Shown: piece after piece, positions 22,050 to 32,464 of the stretch
How the letters are laid out: the number at the start of each line of letters is the position of its first letter
How positions within the stretch are numbered: the stretch's first letter is position 1
NCBI GenBank assembly: GCA_031761405.1
Contig: JASEVX010000012.1
Location: 19,902,871 to 19,966,870 of the forward strand
Origin: Serripes groenlandicus
Taxonomy: Eukaryota; Mollusca; Bivalvia; Cardiida; Cardiidae
Direction of reading: 5' to 3'
DNA: 64,000 bases
Made by a program: the position numbers and the translations under genes
The notes under the pieces: model-generated
Database searches by the model: none
Seen by the model: only the letters and a program-made list of their open reading frames with translations
What the model was told of the DNA's origin: nothing

Positions 22050-23218
22050 AAAGATTATTTGACTGTGAGAAAAATTACGAACAAAACTCTCTTTTCTCCT
22101 GGTGAACATATATATGAAACTCCACGTTCATAGAATAGAAAACCGCAGTTTTATTTAATTAAAACACGAACAATGACAAAGTAATTTGCTTTAACAACGT
22201 CTTCGGAGTAGGGGACTTACCTACACTTGAAACTCGTACGAATCAGCATGTAAAACCACTTATAATAAATGCACATTCTGATTAAATCATCGAAACATTG
22301 ATCCAATAGCTTTATGCTAATATGTTTTTATAAGATGTCGAAGTGGAATATGCTACCACTTGAAAATGGCACGTGAGAGGTTACGGTGTCCCGTATAGAT
22401 ACTAGAATTTAAGTAGGAACATGGATACAAACTGAATATTAAATCCAACGAACGTAAATTCCTGCCACGTCGCATGAGAATTGACCTTTGGACACTTGCA
22501 ACAAGTGTATAATCATATCAGCATGTGCTTTCGTTGAGTCTGATCGGGATGTGCACAAATCGCTCTCCAGTCAGGATGAATTCTTATATAATTTTATAGG
22601 ATAGAGTTGAATCATTGGCCTAACAGTATGTAAGCCAATGTCACTAATATCCTTTCAGTGCGTGCTGAAATATGGTTCGAAACGGAAAAACGGAAGACGC
22701 TTGCTGAATAACTCTGTCTAATGTTATAAAGTTATGATGACACTCGCAAGAATATTATCACACAATGATATTACATGCATATACATGCATATACTAAGTG
22801 ACACTCATCAGCGTATAGTGCTCACTCAGAAACTGGTTATCGATTACAACGTAAAGGCAAAGAATCTATCTGAAATCAGGTAAAACATAAACACGCTTCA
22901 ATGCACATAAGTGATGCACGCACTCGTGTAAAATCGCATAAATATATATCATAATATTGTTTACATTAACCAGACAACAATATCGCGGTCACACTTAGTT
23001 GAAATAAAAAACACATCTACATCTGTGATACTCATGCTGATTGTTTTGCCAATATGCATTTTTGATTTAACGTAAAGACGCGTATGAATAAAATCGTTCT
23101 TAATGTTATTTTGCATGCGGCGTGGCAAATTGTATATTAACAACGTAATGGTAATAAATGACACTGCTTAACTACCAGTATCCATGAGAGTAAATCGTTT
23201 TATGATCCGAGATAAGGA
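22050..23218 (+). other. Locus D 5' flank, homologous to 42330-43735
   Basis: No gene is recognised. Collinear matches to the locus E flank include GTCTTCGGAGTAGGGGAC (22200; 42340), AATGCACATTCTGATTAAAT (22268; 42624), CACGTGAGAGGTTAC (22371; 42826) and GAAATAAAAAACACA (22999; 43290). The two 5' flanks therefore descend from one duplicated segment of at least 1 kb. Confidence 0.55.
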
Positions 23219-23255
23219 TTTATAAATCGTCATCAAAATAACAGTTTACAGAAGA
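23219..23255 (+). promoter_or_regulatory. Locus D core promoter (TATA box and initiator)
   Basis: TTTATAAAT at 23219-23227 is about 30 bp upstream of AGTTTACAGAAGAGCTAAAA. That sequence and the following ACTATTTGTCGACA match the 5'UTR starts of loci C and E. The ATG follows about 49 bp after the inferred start. Confidence 0.55.
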
Positions 23256-23298
23256 GCTAAAACTATTTGTCGACAGAGCAAGAAAGACATCATCAAAC

Positions 23299-23356
23299 AT
23301 GTCCAGCAGAATTGTACTGATAACCATTATTTTGGTATGCTGCAATGACAAGACGG
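23299..23356 (+). CDS. Locus D exon 1a (signal peptide)
   Basis: ATG at 23299 starts MSSRIVLITIILVCCNDKT, a typical secretory leader, and ends at a GTGAGT donor (23357) in phase 1. The ATG is chosen because exon 1 of locus E starts at the same place with nearly the same residues and both follow the conserved 5'UTR. Confidence 0.8.
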
Positions 23357-23668
23357 GTGAGTTATTTGACTGTTATGTTTCATTTTAGTATATTTTTAAT
23401 TTATGATAATATAGAATGCCAGAATTACGATTAATTTTGGAATTTTATTGAAGTAAAATGATAAATTAAAATCAATTTCAATTGAGTGTATTGCTTTTTA
23501 GTGTTCAAATATAATATATGAATCTAGCGTTGAAAAGAACTTCATGTGTTCAATACTATATCAGAACTAACCATGTCTCGGCCCACTCCACTAAACTTAT
23601 GTAAAAACAAAACCTAAATATTTTCATAAGTCATTTATATTATTAAATGATTTTTTTGTTCTAAACAG

Positions 23669-23888
23669 CTCGTGCAGCTGTTGACTGGGGAGCGGGTACA
23701 TGCCAAATTAGCATACCAGAAAATACTGTGAAAGAGACCCTGTATACATTCACCGCCAACACGGATCACTATTCAATTCTAACCCAGAATGTCACTGGCC
23801 GGTTTGTAATGGCATCTACCGGAGAACTAAGTTCTGCGACTGACCTCGACTACGAGAGTGATCAAAAATCATATTCGGTACACATGTT
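23669..23888 (+). CDS. Locus D exon 2a (first cadherin repeat)
   Basis: Acceptor AAACAG ends at 23668; donor GTGAGC is at 23889. 220 nt: 2 nt, 72 codons, 2 nt. It encodes VDWGAGTCQISIPENTVKET, ILTQNVTGRFVMA and LDYES. It splices in phase to exon 1a. Confidence 0.8.
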
Positions 23889-24604
23889 GTGAGCATGGTA
23901 CTTTTCATTTCTCTTTGGTGTTTTACGCCGTTTTTCATGAAAAAATGTCAGATATCACAATATCTTGAATATAGAAAAAGCATTATATACCGCGTTAAAT
24001 TGTTATTCTTCTCCTGATCTTTTTTATTCAAATATATCAAATATCAATTATATCCTGAAAAGTGCAAGAAAATATATGGATATAATTGATGACATTGTCA
24101 TGCCATTTTCGTACGTTCTGAAAACCCACCACGAATGTTCAATTTGAACGATAAATGCTACATACACTACAAAACACCTTTGATTACAGAATGATATTTG
24201 TCTATCAATGTATCTCATTTACAGAAAAGAAAACTATCGAATTGTAGGTGCTCTGGACACAATTTAATGATTGAGAAAGGCGGTCATTTAAATATTAATC
24301 ATGAATTAAGATACCGTTTGTATTGTCATAAATATTATATTTATGCCGCGGAAGATGAATTTTACTAGATTGTAAACTTCATAGCGACATAAGACTAAAC
24401 TGTTTCAAGGCCTGTTGGTTAAGTAAAGCCTACAAACTTTCTATAGCATTAAGACTTACAGCAATGAAAGCAGTTTATTGGCTGTAGGAAACTTCTTAAT
24501 AAGGGTTATTCGACAAGAGGGAACAATGTATTAATTCAAATGGTGTGGAATAGCCTACATATTTAAAGTGGTTTCATAATAACAGTATACCGCAAAACGA
24601 TAAC

Positions 24605-24632
24605 ATGATATTATGCTGCATTGTACATACAG
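24605..24632 (+). pseudogene. Locus D exon 1b, degraded signal exon
   Basis: ATGATATTATGCTGCATTGTACATACAG followed by GTGAGTTATTTA aligns with the second half of exon 1 (ATAACCATT...TGCTGC...) and its donor. The first ten or so codons and the original ATG are lost. The remaining leader, MILCCIVHT, is too short for a normal signal peptide. It is 1306 bp after exon 1a. Confidence 0.6.
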
Positions 24633-24985
24633 GTGAGTTATTTATTATCAATTATGAATTTGTTTTAAATCAATTCTGTTTGAGATTGTGATGATCTAAA
24701 CTTCGATAAATCGATTTCAGAATTAACAATCGGATTTAGAAAGTATTAATAAAATACATACTAAATTTGACATTGGAATTATTCATTTTATTAATATTGG
24801 GACTAAATTCATTTTTTTAAATTTATAAAGTGAAGTATATATATTGTACTGTTACCAATTTATTACAAACAATATATCGAATTTCGTTATAAGAAACGTC
24901 ATGTATCTCCATCCTGTAATATGATTTGAAATATATGTGTAAATTTTATAGTAAATGGTATACACTTCTCAATCCATCTGTTTAG

Positions 24986-25205
24986 CTGATGCCGTTACTT
25001 GGACTACCACATGCCCACTTGATATACCAGAAGATACACCAAAGGAAAACCTATATGTGTTCATGGCGGATGAGAGTCCGTCTGGATATACAATTTTAAC
25101 CCAGAATGTCACTGGTCGGTTCTCGATTGCTCCTACCGGAACATTGTCTTCTTACACAAAGCTCGACTACGATAGTATTGAGAAAGCGTATTATATAGAG
25201 ATCAT
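24986..25205 (+). CDS. Locus D exon 2b (first cadherin repeat, alternative copy)
   Basis: Acceptor GTTTAG ends at 24985; donor GTAAGT at 25206. 220 nt in the family phases. It encodes AVTWTTTCPLDIPEDTPKEN, GYTILTQNVTGRFSIAPTG and LDYDSIEKAYY. It lies 1317 bp after exon 2a and could splice to either exon 1. Confidence 0.8.
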
Positions 25206-25959
25206 GTAAGTTCAGTATGTTATTTCATAAACGTTAGTGTAAGCACAATTAATCGAGAAAGGTACAGATGTTCAGATTTACTATGAACAACAATTGGAAT
25301 GAAGCATTATTTCACTTAGTGTGATTTTAGGATAAGATGTTATAACAAAAAAAAATAGTTAACTTTCAAAACGACAAAATACTTTTATAGTTAATCAAAA
25401 TGAAAACAATGCACGTCACTACTAATGTAACTTATAGAATGTATTTCTTATCTGAGAAATCAATGAAAATTGAACATGAGATGTAAAACGGGAATTTACG
25501 GATGCATAAGGGGGTGATAACATTATACAACTAGTTTCCCGTATTATAAGAAAAGACATCGTATATCACTTGATCAAAAACCGGTGCGATACATATTTGA
25601 TTCATGAAGAAGCAATAAACGAAGCTGCTTTAATCACAATTTATCGTCAGTTAAGAGAAATTACACCAATTTCAACGTTCGTACTACGTATTAAGCATGC
25701 CCCTAACTTAAATGTCAGCACAATGCTTCTTCACTCTTGTCTGTTGGTTTGCAGGGTACTCCATGGTACCTTAAGCTGTTTTATATATCTGTTTCCTACA
25801 TATTTTTTGGGCCAATTTTCTTCACGTTTTTCTAAGTTGTCCAAAACAGGACTGTATTAGTTATAACATTGTTGTTTTTTAAAGGACATAGTCGAAGCAT
25901 TTCCTCTTGTTCTTCTTTAAAATTGTCGTCATGTCTTCTTAGTGGCAACTGAAGAGTAC

Positions 25960-26340
25960 ATCTGGATCAAGAATGTTCGCAGGCCAAGAATCCTTAATAA
26001 TCTTCAAAGGGGTTATCAATGTACGTATTTGTATATCTGGTGTGGGGCGTTTATATAGCTCAGTATTAATGGAGATGGATTATTGGTGTTTAGTAACATG
26101 ACCTCTTTTTTCTTAATATTGACATAAATTTGTCTAGCATAATTGTGAAGTTTGTTTGTCTTCTTATGTATATGTTGGTGAGTATGAAAAAGCATCAGAT
26201 AGGATTCAATGTCTAATTAAGTCTTATAATATCGGGACTATAGCCAATTCCAGACTTTCTAATTGTACGCTTTCTGAAAAGGTTGAAAACAAAGTTAATT
26301 GTCGAGCATTCGGCGAGACAGTGACCAGTTCCACAAGCCG
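25960..26340 (-). pseudogene. LINE reverse-transcriptase remnant, second family
   Basis: The minus strand contains KLHNYARQIYVNIKKKEVML followed by LNTNNPSPLILSY, like the GL-x-IN-x-x-KTEVM-x-LN segment of some LINE polyproteins. Further upstream on the minus strand FVLVDEHYLTRLVELV is open but not recognised. Many stops. It lies in the intron between exons 2b and 3 of locus D. Confidence 0.45.
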
Positions 26341-26910
26341 AGTCAGATAATGTTCATCTACCAAAACAAAATCCCCATCACAAGCTTTGAAATAGTAATT
26401 AAACTCTACTTATTTGTGTTTGTCCTTTTTACAATAACACATTAAGTATTTAAGTTTGATTGATGTGTTTGCATTTATTACAGAATGATTGATTTGATTA
26501 GTATTCGAGAATTATAAAGAAAATGACAAATTAGCATTGTTCGTTCTCTAAAACAAACAGTTTTCATCAGATATTTTTGAACATGTGTATTGGTATAATG
26601 TTTAGGTCAAGTTCACTTATCGGCCAAATCGCAATGGCCCCCTTTGTATAACGGTCTTAAATGATTGATTGGCCAAAATGGTTATGTCCACTCTTTAGCT
26701 TTAGAAGTTCCACAATAATGTGTAATTTACTTCTTTTTAAAACATTTGATATAATTTTCGTGTAATTTGTTTCTAAGTCAGATACCTATTAAAAACGGGA
26801 AGTACCCATTTAAGATAATTTTGAAGAACATGTCTGAAAAACAGCAGCTGTAAAAACTGTTCATTGTCATTCTAATTGTCACAATAGTATGATCTGACAT
26901 TCTTTTGCAG

Positions 26911-27044
26911 GGCTTTTAATAACACAGGAACACCACAAAATGCCAATATGACATGTGAAATTAGAGTCACTGATGTTAACGACGAACAACCACAGTTTGA
27001 TAAGCAATCGTAATCGGTAAACATTCCAAACGATGTTGCAAACA
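26911..27044 (+). pseudogene. Locus D exon 3 with nonsense codon
   Basis: Acceptor TTTTGCAG ends at 26910. It encodes AFNNTGTPQNANMTCEIRVT and DVNDEQPQF, the most canonical cadherin linker in the window. A TAA at 27011-27013 replaces the Tyr codon found in loci A and C. The donor GTGAGG follows at 27045. Confidence 0.8.
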
Positions 27045-27449
27045 GTGAGGATATTATTTGGATATATCTTGATTTCCTTTACAGATCATATATCACGAAA
27101 TAAAACTTAGTTTGAGATATTCGAAACTGATATATGTTTTCATTTAGAAAAGTGTCGCATGATTCACAATTGAAATAAACAAATTCAGCATTGACATGTA
27201 TTGTTACTATTCTAAAATACTGACGAAGGCTTATTGAATTAAAGTATGACAAATTACGAGAAGTGTAATGGAGTCTAAGGGAACATGCAGAAATACACGA
27301 CCAGACATGACCAAAATGTATCGAGGTATTATAAGTGTTCGTAGTCCCCATCATTATTACTTCTGACTGAACGAAGACTGAAGAGAAAATGTACAAGTTA
27401 ATTAATGGGTCATCGTGTTCACCTTTTAATGAAATGAATACAGATAAAA

Positions 27450-27705
27450 GGTAAACAAGAGCGCAGCGAAGCGAACGCCAACGCTCGTCTGTTTTTTTCT
27501 AAGTCGAAAAGGGAGCATTACTGAATAAATATTGAAGCAGAGTTATGTGCCTTGGTAGAGACATGCGTATTTTGCCTAGGAACATGTGAACCGAGTTTCA
27601 TTTGAAGATATTGAACGGCTTTGAGCTAGGACGTAGGGTTAACGTTTTGTGATGACGCAGACGCACGCGACGACGACGACGATTCCAAGAGTATCTCAAG
27701 AGCAG
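27450..27705. mobile_element. Inserted repeat ending in GACGACGACGA
   Basis: A block from AGAGCGCAGCGAAGCGAACG to CGCGACGACGACGACGATTC, clearly unlike the surrounding AT-rich DNA. It ends directly against the truncated exon 5 of locus D and replaces exon 4 and the first 20 or so bases of exon 5. It resembles a dispersed short repeat with a (CGA)n 3' end. No terminal duplication was identified. Confidence 0.5.
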
Positions 27706-27974
27706 ACTTTACCATCAACAGCAACTCTGGAGTTATTAAAGCAGCAAACCACCTAACAGGGCCTCACACCTTTATGATAACAGTGGTTGCTACAGACAAC
27801 GATGAGAACGAATTAACGGATGAAGCAATCGTATCAATGTGCATTAATAGATGTACAAGTGGTTCTTCTTCACTTGAGATAAGCGTGTTTGCCTTCATGG
27901 CTCTTGTCTTCGGTATTGTCCTGATGAAGTGTATGTTTAAACTCTTGTCCATAGCAGAATACCTCACCGCGTGA
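27706..27974 (+). pseudogene. Locus D exon 5, 5'-truncated, stop lost
   Basis: It begins within the codons for FTINSNSGVIKA and continues through VVATDNDENE. It has one extra in-frame codon (CINRC instead of CIRC). The Ser-rich stem and ISVFAFMALVFGIVLM tail are present. The TAA used in the other copies reads AAG here, so translation would add about 14 residues after the hydrophobic tail, ending at TGA 27972-27974. Extra C-terminal residues would be expected to harm a GPI signal. No acceptor site is left. Confidence 0.75.
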
Positions 27975-28370
27975 GTTATTTACATTTTGAAAGATCGTAA
28001 TCATGAACAATTTATGAGAAATTGCAGCGATTTTTACTATGCAGTCATAGAAAATAACGATATATTCGAGAATGCGAAATACATGTAACATTGACGTATT
28101 AAAGTTTCGAATCGGATGTCTCAAATGTTCATTATTTTGGTGTTTTTCAGTCGACCGAAGCATACTTTTGAAACAAAACGCCTACTGTGACTGACATCAT
28201 TAAAACAATCTAAATTGAAAAGCATATATATGAACAATTACTAATTCTCTTAATTCATTAATATTCATGATCACGAAACATCAATATGATGATAATGTCA
28301 AGCATAATCGGATGTTAGAGTGTAGTTTTGCGTATGATATGTTTATAGCAAATTACTCATTGTATGTGGG
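27975..28370 (+). other. Locus D 3' flank
   Basis: Close match to 19270-19700 (shared strings include GAGAAATTGCA, GATAATGTCAAGCATAATCGGATG and TAGTTTTGCGTATGATATGTT). No gene is recognised. The shared flank ends about 28360. Confidence 0.6.
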
Positions 28371-28499
28371 AAAAGGTTAAGCAAATAAACCACTGGTTGC
28401 TGTACATATTACCAGGAACAATTTTACTGATGTATTTCACATTGGTTAAATAGCAAAAATAAAAAGTACCTCTGTAGGAAAAGGAGGCAACAGGTCAAT

Positions 28500-28720
28500 A
28501 CGCAATCCTCAATGACTCCCTTTCCCACATACAAACCTGCAACAGAAATTCAGACACAAATATGGAAAGTCTATGTTAATGAAGGTAGCATAGAAGAAAA
28601 GAGTTGAAAACATTGTTGCAAATATATTGCCCACTATGAGCAAGTTATCCCTTTGTGACAATGTGTTCATAAGTCATCAAGTGCAAATGCCTCAAAATGC
28701 TCTGCAAGTGGGAAAGAAGT
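28500..28720. mobile_element. MITE of the CAGCAGACGAC family
   Basis: CTCCCTTTCCCACATACAAA at the left, GTTGAAAACATTGTTGCAAA and ATGAGCAAGTTATCCC in the centre, CAAGTGGGAAAG at the right. The two ends are near-inverted copies. Confidence 0.65.
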
Positions 28721-29305
28721 ATTGCATTTCTGAAAAAAAGAGATTTTGTATAACTTGTTACAAGCATACCTAAATAAAAGCTGTGTTCAATGAAGTAAAG
28801 AAACTACATACAAATTACATTTAAGATGCTATCAGTGTTGTTAAATGAAAACATAACCCACTAAACTGTCAAACATACAAGTTTACTACAGCAGAAGACT
28901 ATACAAACATATCTAGACAAAAATATATCTTAGTATAACCTATGATGTGGCATCTGATATTTTTCAAATCAAAAAATCTTATGTCATGCTCAGACTAACA
29001 TTGGTGGTAATCAACTATAGTGTGAGGTTATCAGTTCTAGACACAGAGAAAGTATGAATTCATCAATCATTCATTAATTTGTCTTTTTTTAAAATATAAC
29101 TTTTGGGGAGACTGGCTAGATATTACCATTACTCATAATAATAAAGTGAGAGTCTAAAACACTGACAAATTGAGTAGACCAAGATCAGAAGACAATATTG
29201 CTCTAAGCTGGGTATGCACAGTGTACTCTAAAACATTAGTTCATACTCCTAGTGTCAACATATTTCAAAATTCATACATCAACCTTCAACAACAAATAAT
29301 ATGGT
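28721..29305. other. Gene-free AT-rich stretch
   Basis: Nothing recognised: no exon with family motifs, no clear repeat ends. Confidence 0.4.
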
Positions 29306-29460
29306 TTCTGTTTATGATTGGGGTTTCATTCCATTTCAACAGTATTTCGGTTATATCCCAGCAACAGTTTGCTTATACATAATTCAATTTCATTAGTTAG
29401 GCTATGAAAACGTGCATTGCCTACAGGCAATCTACCACGACCTGCTGTTGTCAAGAATCA
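29306..29460 (-). mobile_element. SINE remnant, minus strand
   Basis: TTGGGGTTTCATTCCATTTCAACAGTATTTCGGTTATATCCCAGC followed by AGGCTATGAAAACGTGCATTGCCTACAGGCAATC is an eroded copy of the SINE tail and body at 17060-17256. Confidence 0.5.
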
Positions 29461-29484
29461 AAACTGCCTTTTTAAAGCAGCATA

Positions 29485-29530
29485 GCAGCAGTTCTAGTTA
29501 TTCGCTCATGCGAGCAATCAGAACTGCTGC
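29485..29530. repeat. Short perfect-loop hairpin
   Basis: GCAGCAGTTCTAGTTATTCGC pairs with GCGAGCAATCAGAACTGCTGC around a TCAT loop: a 21-position stem with two mismatches and two G-T pairs. It sits next to a SINE remnant. A transposon foldback is more likely than a microRNA because the loop is only 4 nt. Confidence 0.6.
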
Positions 29531-30139
29531 AGGGCTGTTTCCTTGATGCCGCATGCAGTGTTTTCATTTGTTAACTTTTCATAATAAACACATCAGATAA
29601 ATGAATTACAGACCTGCCAATGCATGAATGATTGTATCATATATCCAGTGACCACTTGAAAACGTCAATAACTCATGCATGCATATGATCTGATCAATCA
29701 GATCAAGTTGCACAGAGGTTTAGGTTGGTCTGCATCTATGCTAGTCACAAAGACCTTCAGTCTGGTTCTCACAGATAGACACTCAAATATGCTATTGAAA
29801 CTGTTTCATTTTGTGCATATAAAAATACAGCAAACAGTGTCTGTACACATATCCATTTGCAAAAAAATGAAGACTCAGATTAGTCATTAGTGAAACATGC
29901 AGGTTCACAACATAGGAACAAATTACAGTTTTATGTTAAAACAACATTTATTTTCCAAAGTTACTCACAATGTTTATCTGTAGAGCATTACAAGCATGGG
30001 TGTATTATTTTGAAAGCTGAATGATAGAATAGATAAAAAAATGTCATGTAAACAAAAAAATATCTTGGGAAACTTTGTTCAACAAAAAATATTATGAGCA
30101 AGATGTCAAAGTTCATTCATCAACCTTAAAATAAACATA
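29531..30139. other. Gene-free AT-rich stretch
   Basis: Nothing recognised on either strand. Confidence 0.4.
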
Positions 30140-30340
30140 CAATAATTATATTTATAATTGAGATTTACACCATTTCAACAATATAAATTTCAGTTATATC
30201 CCAGGGCAGTTCACTTATACATGATACATGGTTTTTCAAATTAGTTCTAGCAGGGACATAGATACTAGGTTAAGAAAATGTGCCTAGCCCACATGCACTC
30301 CACCATGATCTGCTGTGAGCGGTTAAAAAGGCTGGCACAC
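30140..30340 (-). mobile_element. SINE, minus strand, eroded
   Basis: ATTTCAACAATATAAATTTCAG, AGTTATATCCCAGGGCAG, then ACTAGGTTAAGAAAATGTGC and CACTCCACCATGATCTGC. It follows the same order as the SINE at 17060-17256; the tRNA-like head is missing. Confidence 0.55.
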
Positions 30341-30364
30341 ATAGTTTTATCAGATAAGAGGCAT

Positions 30365-30600
30365 GTTAACCCTTTCCCACATACAACAAATCAGCAGCAG
30401 ACAACTTTGATAACATTTGGGTAAAAAACATAGAAAGTCTCTATAAATGTAGGTATGCTTACTGAAAACAGTTGAAAACATTGTGACAAAACTGAAAAGA
30501 AGAAATTGCTCAATTTGAACAATTTCTCCTTTTATCACAATGTTTAAAGTCGACTGCTGCAAAATAAATTTAGCATAAGAAAACGTCTCATGTCTGTATG
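30365..30600. mobile_element. MITE of the CAGCAGACGAC family
   Basis: ACCCTTTCCCACATACAACA, CAGCAGCAGACAACTTTG, then AAGAAATTGCTCAATTTGAA with its complement CAATTTCTCCTTTTATCACA, and GTCGACTGCTGCA at the right. Confidence 0.75.
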
Positions 30601-30876
30601 TGAGTAACAGAGCTCTGTGAAAACCACCCTGATCTTACAGCAGACTCATGATAGTCGAACAAAGGGAAACAATTGGAATAGTTTGATAGGCTCTGCTTTC
30701 CAAATGAGTTTGGAACAGTTAGATTTAAAGATCTAGCAAGCGCATATGGATCACACTTATTCTGCATTACAGCCTTACTAAATCACTTTTGAAAATTATT
30801 CTTGACTTGAGTAGTTAAAGAGTTTTTTCAGTAAATTGTACAACTGGTTTCCTTCATGTTTTTCTTGCCTTGTGGT

Positions 30877-31855
30877 TTATGTCTGACCATCTTTGTACAA
30901 AATGAGAAATTCTTGAAGTTTCACCATGGTTGATGCATCGTCATCCATAATTACGACATAGACATTCCTATTATCTTTCTCGAGCACAAGACAGCGCGCC
31001 ACATCTGGTTCAAAAGATTTAGAACTATCATGCCAGTTTCTTCAACACTGATGGATGGGCATTGATTCACCTTTACTTTCATGAAAGCTACATTGTCTAC
31101 AGTCTTGAGATCTAAGTCAAAATGCAACACATTTTCCTGACTTGCTCCCCACTAGAGTGGCAGCCACTCTATATAGCTCCATCCGATCCACCCTTCTGTG
31201 AACCCATGTGATATTTGAATTGAATATATGGAGTCTTGTCTACAGTACTGAAAAATAGAACAAAGAAGTTGATAAATACCTGGCTTTGATATAATGTTCA
31301 CTAAATCATATTGCAATCTACTTAAGACATATAAACAATGGGGCCCCATTCACAATCAAAAGACACCTCTTTTTTTCACAAAGGAGACCTAAATTTCATA
31401 CAAGCTGACTTTCATCACATTTTGCATGTCACTATTTTCGTAATTGAAAGAGCATAAACAACACACTGATTTCTACAAGCTACATTGACAATAAGTTGGC
31501 TTTGTTTTATTGGGGTATTATTGGGGTATTATGCCGTTTTCAACATTATTTCAGTTTTATCACAGCGACAGTTTTACTTATTTATGAATCCTTGTTAAAA
31601 TTCCTTGAAATTTAACTGAATGTGTTTAATTTGATAATATTATATTTCGAGATAAAAATCAGTTAAATGACTGTCAGACGAACACCCACACCCCCTTTAA
31701 TTTTTGTAAACTCATAAACTAATAACATCATAGAAAATTATAATTAAATTTAATAGTAAATTACCTAAACTAAAGTTGCCCTTTTGCTCGGCTGGTGTCG
31801 TTTGGTTGTTTCGACAGTATTCACAGTTCAAAATACGATAACGAGCCGTAGCCAT
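30877..31855 (-). CDS. Possible minus-strand gene, two exons seen, unrecognised product
   Basis: On the minus strand ATG at 31855 opens a 30-codon stretch, MATARYRILNCEYCRNNQTT ... AEQKGNFSL, ending at a GTAATT donor (31764) in phase 1. Downstream, 31140-31030 reads ENVLHFDLDLKTVDNVAFMK and QCPSISVEETGM. In another frame 31020-30877 reads SKSFEPDVARCLVLEKDNRN, VYVVIMDDDASTMVKLQEFL and ends KDGQT-TAA at 30877-30879. The two downstream pieces need a one-base shift to join, and no middle exon linking to exon 1 was found. The residue composition looks coding and unlike the local AT-rich noise. I do not recognise the family; it may be a decayed host gene or a transposon protein. The linkage of the pieces is inference. 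Confidence 0.35.
31495..31600 (-). mobile_element. SINE tail, minus strand
   Basis: ATTATGCCGTTTTCAACATT, ATTTCAGTTTTATCACAGCG: the 3' end shared by several SINE families in the window. It would be intronic in the possible gene at 30877-31855. Confidence 0.5.
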
Positions 31856-32464
31856 GTCTGGTTTCAGGAGAAATATTACTTAAGATAGTGTTATTTCACA
31901 CAGTCTTCACAAACAGACTGATCTTCCAAGCAAACGAGTTCTAGTCTACAATTCTCCTTCCCGGCATGTTTTCCGCATAGTTTGCGGCGAATCCGATACG
32001 ATTATCCAGTATCGATGCAAGTTTCCGTCAATCTTTTGAAACGATTGCGATTGCTTTCGCTTTCTGCACGTTTAAAAGATAAAAATCTGCCACTCTTTAG
32101 CGTAGCTTGCGCGGACATAATGATTTTACACCGAATTTACACCTTGTTGATATCGTGTTCCGGATATTGACAGTTTCACAATTTAATTAAGCGCAATGAG
32201 CTTAAAAGAGCAAAGCACTAAAATGAACCGGAAAGGACATGCGCAAAAAAAGATGCGCAGTAACACACCGACGATACGCCTTTAAATTGTATGAAAAAAA
32301 GGAAATTATTCGTTTTCACACAATGTTTTTAAATTTGTGACGAATGGATAATGATCTCTTCGACGACTGACGGAATTTATCATGACTTGCATGAATCATA
32401 TTTAATAAATGGTATACAAATTATATTGGTTAATCCATCTCATTAAACCAGACCAAAATCTTCT
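31856..32464. other. Gene-free stretch, somewhat GC-richer
   Basis: No exon recognised. It could hold the upstream region of the possible minus-strand gene ending at 30877. Short frames such as the one at 31982-32170 are not recognisable. Confidence 0.4.

Larger units (their letters stand above)
23299..27974 (+). pseudogene. Locus D: cadherin-like gene with duplicated exon 1-2 cassette, disabled
   Basis: Exons in order: 1a 23299-23356, 2a 23669-23888, degraded 1b 24605-24632, 2b 24986-25205, 3 26911-27044, and a truncated exon 5 at 27706-27974. Exons 1a, 2a and 2b are intact with correct phases. Exon 3 has a TAC-to-TAA type nonsense change at 27011-27013 within the DKQS-stop-SVNI stretch. 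Exon 4 and the start of exon 5 are missing, replaced by an inserted repeat at 27450-27705. The original stop of exon 5 is lost, so the frame runs on to TGA 27972-27974. A protein with both cadherin repeats cannot be made. A short product of exon 1a with 2a or 2b remains possible. Confidence 0.75.
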
